This document shows positions 58,126 to 64,000 of a DNA stretch of 64,000 bases, piece after piece (the first letter of the stretch is position 1; each line of letters starts with the position of its first letter). The notes under the pieces were generated by a model, which saw only the letters and a program-made list of their open reading frames with translations, searched no databases and was not told the origin of the DNA. Location of the stretch: the NCBI RefSeq assembly GCF_002440635.1, contig NZ_DJUW01000006.1:1-64000 (forward strand), written 5' to 3'. This DNA comes from Novosphingobium sp. UBA6272. GTDB taxonomy: Bacteria; Pseudomonadota; Alphaproteobacteria; Sphingomonadales; Sphingomonadaceae. Made by a program: the position numbers and the translations under genes.

Positions 58126-58695
58126 TCACCCAACCACCCGCACCAGCACCGTCCGGTTCCGCACCAACCACTCATCCTTGGCATCATCGGTAAAATCCAC
58201 CTGCTTCTCGGTGGTCACCCGATCGCCCTCCCGCGTGGTCACTTCGCGGATGCGGGCCGGGCGGTCGTCGTCGCGGCCCTGGGTTTCGGAGACCAGCACC
58301 CAGTGCGCCGCGTCGGTTCCGGCCTCGAGCCGCAGCTTGGCCGCTTCGTGTTCGGCGGGGCGGCCGGCGCGGTAGGTGCCGGAATATTCGGTGGTCCCGT
58401 CCCTGGCGAGCAGGCTGACCGAGGTGATCCAGACCGTGCCCGCCTTGGGCCCATCGTCATAGGCACTGGTGCGGATCTGAGTGACCCCGTCGCTGACCAT
58501 CGTGATGGTGGTCTTGAAGGGGATGCCTTGCCACTCGCCCGACTGATAGTCGCGGTATTGCAGCTGCGCATTCCATTCGCCCGCCAGGCTGGCGCGGGCC
58601 TGGGCGACAGTGAGCGCGGGCGCGACATTCTCCGCGCCCGCGCCGGTTGCCAGTGAGAGCAGCAATGCGCCCGCCAGTGCCGCAGCCTTAGTCAT
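58126..58695 (-). CDS. Exported hypothetical protein
   Basis: 189 residues. Signal peptide (AALAGALLLSLATGAGAENV); mature part mostly beta strands: GEWNAQLQYRDYQSGEWQGI, TTITMVSDGVTQIRTSAYDD, HWVLVSETQGRDDDRPARIR. Probably periplasmic. Its ATG overlaps the stop of the thiC 3' fragment (ATGACTAA), showing that it was once directly downstream of an intact thiC. No family recognised. Confidence 0.62.
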   Translation of the reverse strand: MTKAAALAGALLLSLATGAGAENVAPALTVAQARASLAGEWNAQLQYRDYQSGEWQGIPFKTTITMVSDGVTQIRTSAYDDGPKAGTVWITSVSLLARDGTTEYSGTYRAGRPAEHEAAKLRLEAGTDAAHWVLVSETQGRDDDRPARIREVTTREGDRVTTEKQVDFTDDAKDEWLVRNRTVLVRVVG

Positions 58696-58982
58696 GCTCC
58701 CGGTCCCCAGCCCCCATGTACAGTTCCCGCCCGGTCTCGTCATAAACCTTGCTCATCTGCGCCATCCCCGCCTCGGCCTCTTCGGCGGCCACGAAGGTAT
58801 CGCTGTCCTGGTTCTGCAACCGGGCAAACTCCCGCACTTCCTGGCTGATCTTCATCGAGCAGAACTTGGGCCCGCACATCGAGCAGAAGTGCGCAGTCTT
58901 GGCGCCTTCGGCCGGCAGCGTCTGGTCGTGGTATTGCTCCACCGTGTCCGGGTCGAGCGACAGATTGAACTGATCGCGCCAT
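58688..58982 (-). pseudogene. Duplicate 3' end of thiC
   Basis: Repeats the last 290 bases of thiC (59465-59758) with about a dozen substitutions. It encodes YHDQTLPAEGAKTAHFCSMC, GPKFCSMK and the tail ending GRELYMGAGDREHD. Homology stops abruptly at 58982. It contains the Fe-S cysteines but lacks the catalytic barrel, so it cannot make ThiC activity. It likely is the original end of thiC, cut off by an insertion. Confidence 0.85.
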
Positions 58983-59460
58983 TAGGCAGCCCAACAAACC
59001 CGACAAGTTCTGTTACATCTTACACGCTGCGCAGCGGTTAGCGATGTTGCCGTCCTGCTACTCGCTCGGCGAATTTTTTGTCGGCGATTCCGTTTCGTCG
59101 GTCAGATTGACGCCCAAACCATGACGTTCCCGGCCATGTGCGCAAATCGTACCATTGTTACTGGTATTGCTGCAAAGACCGCTCGCCTCACCCCAATATT
59201 CGGGGCAACTACAAGAGCTGCATCCATGGGCCATACGCCTATCCTTCCATATTTGAGCTCACGTCGATCAAATATCTCATCACCAAGAGCCGTATCATAT
59301 AAGCTTCTTGCGGCAACCCTAGGTGATTTCACAAGCCCGCACCTGAAAATGAGGCACGAATCGCGTGCAAGTAATATTCACCTAGGTGCAGGGTATATTT
59401 GCAACAGAGGTTTTGCAATAGTCCTGAGAATAGGCGCCGCCTATTCTCACGCTACGTACT
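58983..59460. other. Foreign low-GC segment between the two thiC ends
   Basis: 478 bases of lower GC than the flanks. A 76-residue minus-strand frame (59102-59332, containing RVAARSLYDTALGDEIFDRR) and a plus-strand frame that runs on into thiC antisense are both unconvincing. A palindrome GAGAATAGGC-GCC-GCCTATTCTC lies at 59426-59448 just after the thiC stop. It may be the remnant of an inserted element; no transposase or recombinase is visible. Confidence 0.5.
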
Positions 59461-61320
59461 TCAATCCCGCTCCCGGTCCCCAGCCCCCATGTACAGTTCC
59501 CGCCCGGTCTCGTCATAAACCTTGCTCATCTGCGCCATCCCCGCCTCGGCTTCTTCGGCGGCCACGAAGGTATCGCTGTCCTGGTTCTGCAACCGGGCAA
59601 ATTCGCGCACTTCCTGGCTGATCTTCATCGAGCAGAACTTGGGCCCGCACATCGAGCAGAAGTGCGCAGTCTTGGCGCCTTCGGCCGGTAGCGTCTGGTC
59701 GTGGTATTGCTCGGCGGTGTCAGGGTCGAGCGAGAGGTTGAACTGGTCGCGCCAGCGGAACTCAAACCTCGCTTTGCTGAGCGCGTCGTCGCGGACCTTG
59801 CTGGCCGGGTGGCCCTTGGCGAGGTCGGCGGCGTGGGCGGCGAGCTTGTAGGTGACCACGCCGACCTTCACGTCGTCGCGGTCGGGCAGGCCGAGGTGTT
59901 CTTTGGGGGTGACGTAGCAGAGCATCGCCGTGCCGAACCAGCCGATCATCGCCGCGCCGATCCCGCTGGTGATGTGGTCGTAACCCGGCGCGATATCGGT
60001 GACGAGTGGCCCGAGTGTGTAGAACGGGGCCTCGCCGCAGACCGCGAGCTGCTTGTCCATGTTCTCCTTGATCTTGTGCATCGGCACGTGGCCGGGGCCT
60101 TCGATCATCACCTGGACGTCCTGCTGCCAGGCGCGCTTGGTCAGCTCGCCCAGGGTATAGAGCTCGGCGAACTGGGCCTCGTCGTTGGCGTCGGCGATCG
60201 AGCCGGGGCGCAGGCCATCGCCCAGCGAGTAGGCGATGTCGTAGGCCTTCATGATCTCGGTAATCTCGTCGAAGCGCTCATAGAGGAAGCTCTCCTTGTG
60301 GTGCGCCAGGCACCACTTGGCCATGATCGAGCCGCCGCGGCTGACGATTCCGGTGACGCGCTTGGCCGCGAGCGGCACATAGGGCAGGCGCACCCCGGCG
60401 TGGATCGTGAAGTAATCGACGCCCTGTTCGGCCTGCTCGATCAGGGTATCGCGGAACACTTCCCAGGTCAGGTCCTCGGCCACGCCGCCGACCTTTTCGA
60501 GCGCCTGGTAGATCGGCACGGTACCGATCGGCACCGGGCTGTTGCGGATGATCCATTCGCGGGTGTCGTGAATGTTGCGCCCGGTGGAGAGGTCCATCAC
60601 CGTATCGGCGCCCCAGCGGATCGACCAGACCATCTTGTCGACTTCGTTGGCGACATCGCTGGCGACCGCCGAGTTGCCGATATTGGCGTTGATCTTGACC
60701 AGGAAGTTGCGGCCGATCGCCATCGGCTCCGATTCCGGGTGGTTGATGTTGCTGGGTATGATCGCGCGGCCGCGCGCCACCTCGTCACGGACCCATTCAG
60801 GCGTGACATAGTCGGGGATCGCCGCGCCCCAGTCCTGCCCGTCGCGGATCAGGCCGCGCACCTGCTCGCGCCCGAGGTTTTCGCGGGTGGCGACATATTC
60901 CATTTCCGGGGTGACGATTCCGCGGCGGGCGTAATGCATCTGGCTGACGTTGGCGCCGGCACGCGCGCGCAGCACCTGGCGGCGCACGTTGGGGAAGGGC
61001 GGGACGCCGCCCGAACGGTCCGGACCCAGCTGGCCATTGTCTTCCGGCTTGACCTCGCGCTGGGTGACTTCCTCGACATCGCCGCGGCCGCGGATCCACT
61101 CGCGCCGCAGTTCGGGCAGGCCCGCCGCGATGTCGATCACCGCATCGGGATCGGTATAGGGTCCGGAAGTGTCATAGACCCGCACCGGCGCCTCGCCGCT
61201 CGACGGCTCGAGGTGAATCTCGCGCATCTTCACCCCGAGCGGGCCGACGTGGATCTTTTTCGAGCCCCGGATCGGCCCGGTGGTGACGCCGATTTCGAGC
61301 TTGCTGTTGAGGTCGGCCAT
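59461..61320 (-). CDS. thiC: Phosphomethylpyrimidine synthase ThiC
   Basis: 619 residues from the ATG at 61320, usual length. Marks: MHYARRGIVTPEMEYVATRE, SNINHPESEPMAIGRNFLVK, IRWGADTVMDLSTGRNIHDT, and the C-terminal radical-SAM-type CxxCxxxxC in HFCSMCGPKFCSMK. It converts aminoimidazole ribotide to the thiamine pyrimidine HMP-P. A TPP riboswitch precedes it. Its 3' end has a second copy at 58688-58982. Confidence 0.96.
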   Translation of the reverse strand: MADLNSKLEIGVTTGPIRGSKKIHVGPLGVKMREIHLEPSSGEAPVRVYDTSGPYTDPDAVIDIAAGLPELRREWIRGRGDVEEVTQREVKPEDNGQLGPDRSGGVPPFPNVRRQVLRARAGANVSQMHYARRGIVTPEMEYVATRENLGREQVRGLIRDGQDWGAAIPDYVTPEWVRDEVARGRAIIPSNINHPESEPMAIGRNFLVKINANIGNSAVASDVANEVDKMVWSIRWGADTVMDLSTGRNIHDTREWIIRNSPVPIGTVPIYQALEKVGGVAEDLTWEVFRDTLIEQAEQGVDYFTIHAGVRLPYVPLAAKRVTGIVSRGGSIMAKWCLAHHKESFLYERFDEITEIMKAYDIAYSLGDGLRPGSIADANDEAQFAELYTLGELTKRAWQQDVQVMIEGPGHVPMHKIKENMDKQLAVCGEAPFYTLGPLVTDIAPGYDHITSGIGAAMIGWFGTAMLCYVTPKEHLGLPDRDDVKVGVVTYKLAAHAADLAKGHPASKVRDDALSKARFEFRWRDQFNLSLDPDTAEQYHDQTLPAEGAKTAHFCSMCGPKFCSMKISQEVREFARLQNQDSDTFVAAEEAEAGMAQMSKVYDETGRELYMGAGDRERD

Positions 61321-61387
61321 GATGCGCAAAGTCCTTCTGGGGACGGAGCGGGGCCTTCGACAAGCTCTTGCCTGAGCGGGTCAGTCT

Positions 61388-61475
61388 GCCCTCCCTCCGC
61401 CCGTGCTAACGGGTTCAGGTTCGACGGGTCGGAGGATGCGAGCCCTCCCTCTCAGCCAACGCGGCTCCCCGGGGA
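61388..61475 (-). promoter_or_regulatory. TPP riboswitch (THI element)
   Basis: Upstream of thiC on the minus strand: CGGGGAGCCGCGTTGGCTGA and GAGGGAGGGC form the first arm, then ACCCGTCGAACCTGAACCCG, and TTAGCACGGGCGGAGGGAGG. The conserved GGCTGAGA, GAACCTGA and CGGAGGGA boxes are all present in order. It binds thiamine pyrophosphate and should repress thiC when thiamine is plentiful. Confidence 0.92.
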
Positions 61476-61502
61476 TGGGCTGGTTCTAGGCGCGCGGAGC
61501 GG

Positions 61503-62264
61503 TCAGCGCAACAGGATGTAGGCGGCGACCGCGATCACCAGCCCCGCGAACAGCTTGCGCGCCAGCGGGGCGCGGCTGGCGAGGCGGTTGGCGAGCGGCA
61601 GGGCGGCTAGGGTGCCCAGGCCGCCGCCCAGTACCAGCGCGAAGAACAGCGGCCATATCACCTTGCCGGCCAGCGCATAGCTTGCGCTGGTCGCTCCGCC
61701 GAACAGCGTGACCGAAACCAGCGAGCTGGCCCCGGCATTGGCAAGGGTCATGCCGGTCGAGGCCATCAGCCCCGGCGCGATCAGGAACCCGCCGCCGATC
61801 CCGAAGAACCCGGCGGCAAGGCCGGTGACAAGGCCCACGGGAGCGAGCTTGAGGATCATCGGCGGGGTCAGGTGGACGGCGGGATCGCCCTCATTCTTGC
61901 GGGGCAGCAGCATCGACAGCGCGATCGCGATCATCGCGAAGGCGAACCACATCAGTAGCGCCTGGCCGTTCACCCGCTTGCCCAGCTCTGCGCCCAGCAG
62001 CGCGCCGGCCAGCCCGGCTGCGGCAAAGACCGTGGCGCAGGGCCACTTGACCCGCCCGGCCCGCGCCTGTCCGGCCAGCCCGGTCGCGGCATTGACCGCC
62101 ACCGCCGCCGCCGACGTGCCGATCGCGGCGTGGACATCGGTCAGGCCGACGACATAGATCAGCCAGGGCGTGGCCAGCACCGATCCGCCGCCGCCGAACA
62201 GGGTCAGCAGCAGGCCGATCAGCGCGCCGCCCAGCGCGGCAAGAAGAAGCGGTTCCCAGCCCAT
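61503..62264 (-). CDS. TauE/SafE family permease
   Basis: 253 residues, about eight membrane helices. Marks: ALIGLLLTLFGGGGSVLATP, VGLTDVHAAIGTSAAAVAVN, and second-half AGFFGIGGGFLIAPGLMAST with GASSLVSVTLFGGATSASYA. The operon context, next to rhodanese and persulfide dioxygenase, suggests export of sulfite or thiosulfate formed by sulfide oxidation. It follows the rhodanese gene by 18 bases. Confidence 0.9.
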   Translation of the reverse strand: MGWEPLLLAALGGALIGLLLTLFGGGGSVLATPWLIYVVGLTDVHAAIGTSAAAVAVNAATGLAGQARAGRVKWPCATVFAAAGLAGALLGAELGKRVNGQALLMWFAFAMIAIALSMLLPRKNEGDPAVHLTPPMILKLAPVGLVTGLAAGFFGIGGGFLIAPGLMASTGMTLANAGASSLVSVTLFGGATSASYALAGKVIWPLFFALVLGGGLGTLAALPLANRLASRAPLARKLFAGLVIAVAAYILLR

Positions 62265-62282
62265 GCGATTGGTCCTTTGCCG

Positions 62283-62816
62283 TCAGGCGGCCTGTGCCCG
62301 GTTCCATGGCATGAGCATAAGCAGCCGGGCCATGCCGCAAAAGCCGGTCGCCCCGGCAAAGGTCAGGCCCGCACCGACGAAGCCGGCCAGGCCATACCAC
62401 GGCGCGGCCACGAAAGTGCCCAGCAGCACGCCGGTCAGCACCAGCATGCCGGCAGCGATCTGGACCTGGCGCATGATTTCGAGCGGGGCCTTGCGGTCTT
62501 CGTGTACCGGCAGCCCGGCCTTGGCCCAGGCGTTGAGCCCGCCTTCGAGGACATAGGCATCGCCCTGCACGCGCGCCGCCAGCCGGTCACAGGCGCCGTG
62601 GGTGCGCATGCCGGAGCGACAGGTGAAGATCACATCGGCAGCGGGATCGATCGCAAGGTGCGCCTTCTCCCACTGCGAGAGCGGCTGCGAGACCGCGCCT
62701 TCGACATGCAGGCGGGCAAATTCGTCAGCCTCGCGGATATCGACCAGAACGGCCATGCCCGCAGCCAAGCGGGCGCGGACTTCGGCCGGAGCGAGGGGGT
62801 GGAGCTTGGCAGTCAT
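62283..62816 (-). CDS. Rhodanese-DUF2892 membrane protein
   Basis: 177 residues from the ATG at 62816. Rhodanese domain (about 5-110) with active-site Cys66 in FTCRSGMRT, then a DUF2892-like membrane part with two helices (IAAGMLVLTGVLLGTFVAAP, FVGAGLTFAGATGFCGMARL), the layout of E. coli YgaP. It transfers sulfane sulfur at the membrane. Divergent from the dioxygenase, with a palindromic operator between them. Confidence 0.9.
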   Translation of the reverse strand: MTAKLHPLAPAEVRARLAAGMAVLVDIREADEFARLHVEGAVSQPLSQWEKAHLAIDPAADVIFTCRSGMRTHGACDRLAARVQGDAYVLEGGLNAWAKAGLPVHEDRKAPLEIMRQVQIAAGMLVLTGVLLGTFVAAPWYGLAGFVGAGLTFAGATGFCGMARLLMLMPWNRAQAA

Positions 62817-62888
62817 CTCTTGTCGGGTCCTTTCAAGGGTGCGAGACGGGCCGGTGGGGGATGGCCCGCCTCGCACCCGCTATATATG

Positions 62889-62910
62889 ACTTGCATCTAA
62901 AGTAGCAAGT
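62889..62910. promoter_or_regulatory. Palindromic operator between the persulfide genes
   Basis: ACTTGC (62889-62894) and GCAAGT (62905-62910) form an inverted repeat with a ten-base spacer in an AT-rich divergent promoter (TATATATGAC upstream, CTAATATAAG downstream). Position and symmetry fit binding by a BigR/SqrR-type persulfide-sensing ArsR repressor. No such regulator is in the window, so this is inferred. Confidence 0.5.
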
Positions 62911-62939
62911 GCTAATATAAGTGCAAAGGAGAAATGACC

Positions 62940-63806
62940 ATGTCACCCCATCCGCACGTCAAGGGCTTCTTCGATCCGGCGACCTTCACGATCAGCTATA
63001 TCGTTCACGATCCGGCGACGAAGCAGGCGGCGATCATCGATCCGGTCCTCGATTTCACCCCGCGCAATGGCCGCACCGCGACCCGCTCGGCCGACCTGCT
63101 GCTCGATTACGTTGCGTCGGAAGGGCTCAAGCTTGCCTGGCTGCTGGAAACCCACGCCCATGCCGATCACCTTTCGGCCGCGCATTACCTGAAGGAACGG
63201 ACCGGCGCGCCGATCGTGATCGGTGGCCAGATTACCCAGGTGCAGGAAGTCTTCGCCGCGCTGTTCGAAGCGGACGATGTCACTCCCGATGGCAGCCAGT
63301 TCGACCGGCTGGTCAGCGAGGGCGAGGAACTGCCGCTGGGCGAACTGGCGATCCGGGTGCTCCACACCCCCGGGCACACCCCGGCCTGTGTCAGCTATCT
63401 GATCGGCGATGCGGTCTTCGTCGGCGATACGCTGTTCATGCCTGACTACGGCACTGCGCGGAGTGATTTTCCCGGCGGCAGCGCCGCGGCGCTCTATGCC
63501 TCGATCCGCAAGATCCTGGCGCTGCCGGGTGATACGCGGATGTTCGTGGGCCACGATTACCTGCCCGAAGGGCGCAGCGATTTTCGCTGGGAAACCAGTG
63601 TGGCCGAGCAAAACAAGGCCAACATCCACATCCATGCCGGGGTGAGCGAGGCGGACTTCGTCGCCCTGCGCCAGGGCCGCGACGCCAAGCTCGAAGCGCC
63701 GCTGCTGATCCTTCCCAGCCTGCAGGTCAATATCCGCGCCGGGGCCATGCCGCCGGCGACACCGGGTGGGCACACCTATCTGCGCCTGCCGATCAACGCG
63801 ATCTGA
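62940..63806 (+). CDS. MBL-fold persulfide dioxygenase (Blh/ETHE1-like)
   Basis: 288 residues from the ATG at 62940, with AGGAG eight bases upstream (62934 is also ATG). Metallo-beta-lactamase motif HAHADH (in THAHADHLS), then RVLHTPGHTPACVSYLIGDA, FVGDTLFMPDYGTARSDFPG and MFVGHDYLPEGR. The fused-family end ANIHIHAGVSEADFV is typical of the Blh group. It oxidises glutathione persulfide to sulfite and glutathione. Paired divergently with rhodanese and TauE. Confidence 0.92.
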   Translation: MSPHPHVKGFFDPATFTISYIVHDPATKQAAIIDPVLDFTPRNGRTATRSADLLLDYVASEGLKLAWLLETHAHADHLSAAHYLKERTGAPIVIGGQITQVQEVFAALFEADDVTPDGSQFDRLVSEGEELPLGELAIRVLHTPGHTPACVSYLIGDAVFVGDTLFMPDYGTARSDFPGGSAAALYASIRKILALPGDTRMFVGHDYLPEGRSDFRWETSVAEQNKANIHIHAGVSEADFVALRQGRDAKLEAPLLILPSLQVNIRAGAMPPATPGGHTYLRLPINAI

Positions 63807-63851
63807 TCGGAACGGTTGGTCCGGCAGCCTTACCGGGCTAACCGGTCCGGG

Positions 63852-64000
63852 ATGACCGTGCTTTACCGCCTTGCCGCCGATGCCGCCGCGATCGCCGCGC
63901 GGTTCGGCGCGCAGGCGGCAGCGGCGGATCCCTGGGCCGGCGGCACGATCGCGCCGGGGCAGTTCGCTCCGGTGCTGACCACCGGGCGGGAGTTTGTGGC
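63852..64000 (+). CDS. Partial SRAP-like (SOS response-associated) protein
   Basis: Only the first 50 residues are in the window (LYRLAADAAAIAARFGAQAA, PWAGGTIAPGQFAPVLTTGR). LYRL and APGQFAPVLTTGRE resemble the start of SRAP/YedK-HMCES proteins, which protect abasic sites. Those use Cys2 as catalytic residue; here position 2 is Thr, so it would be a variant. The gene continues beyond the right edge. Confidence 0.5.
   Translation, partial: MTVLYRLAADAAAIAARFGAQAAAADPWAGGTIAPGQFAPVLTTGREFV

Noticed and set aside
57974..58171. Short minus-strand frame upstream of the TIGR04255 module
   Set aside because: It partly overlaps the exported protein at 58126-58695, with no domain or ribosome binding site.
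59102..59332. 76-codon minus-strand frame in the segment between the thiC copies
   Set aside because: No ribosome binding site, no recognisable domain and unusual composition; kept only as part of the segment description.
59701..61521. Plus-strand frame of about 600 codons
   Set aside because: Complete antisense of thiC and its riboswitch; no domain, His/Asp/Arg-rich shadow composition.
1..64000. CRISPR arrays, rRNA genes, complete insertion sequences or transposases
   Set aside because: Looked for regularly spaced repeats, rRNA core sequences and DDE/HUH transposase motifs; none convincing apart from the integrase and the possible HUH protein on the island.

Overview
The window is high-GC, densely packed bacterial chromosome. 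Its gene content points to an alphaproteobacterium, most likely Sphingomonadales (Novosphingobium, Erythrobacter or Sphingopyxis type). The signs are one bifunctional Rsh, a ybgC-tolQRAB-pal operon, alphaproteobacterial SspB, a ligase-associated PdeM nuclease, a large acyl-CoA dehydrogenase/SDR/CoA-transferase catabolic block, and intergenic inverted repeats of kinds common in this order. All names come from reading the sequence; no database search was run.

Layout. 1-6.35 kb: the right end of a lower-GC integrative island in the 3' end of tRNA-Ser(GGA). It has a P4-type integrase, an excisionase-like regulator coupled to a possible HUH replication protein, a DUF3768 protein, two exported proteins and a structured RNA resembling phage C4 antisense RNA; the left end lies outside the window. 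6.5-14.4 kb: housekeeping genes (zincin, cyclophilin, rsh, hemF, pdeM, hisE, HIT) and a 57-residue PEP-CTERM protein. 14.4-18.8 kb: Tol-Pal operon, followed by a perfect 34-bp inverted repeat. 19-25.4 kb: J-domain protein, agmatine deiminase-like enzyme, thioesterase, a PLP enzyme of the cystathionine gamma-synthase family with a structured leader, a DASS transporter and an interrupted DUF6632 gene. 25.4-30.5 kb: infC (apparent AUA start), hisB-H-A-[membrane protein]-F, sspB and gmk.

30.5-42.1 kb: a catabolic block of two divergent arms holding SMP-30 lactonase, two SDRs, three acyl-CoA dehydrogenases, an MFS/GPH carrier, a Zn alcohol dehydrogenase, an ACAD10/11-type phosphotransferase and a CaiB-type CoA-transferase. 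Together they suggest uptake, oxidation, CoA activation and dehydrogenation of an organic acid or alcohol. 42.2-54.5 kb: dapD, a K+ channel-like protein, an aminotransferase/sulfotransferase/M19 dipeptidase chain, TauE, exporters and small membrane proteins. 54.6-58 kb: a possible MVL-type lectin protein, a higBA-type toxin-antitoxin pair whose toxin start codon seems lost, and a low-GC three-gene module headed by a TIGR04255 protein. That module is the best candidate for an undescribed system. 58-61.5 kb: thiC with a TPP riboswitch; a second, partial thiC 3' end lies downstream beyond a 478-bp foreign segment. 61.5-63.8 kb: persulfide module (TauE, rhodanese-DUF2892, and divergent persulfide dioxygenase) around a candidate operator. 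A partial SRAP-like gene runs off the right edge.
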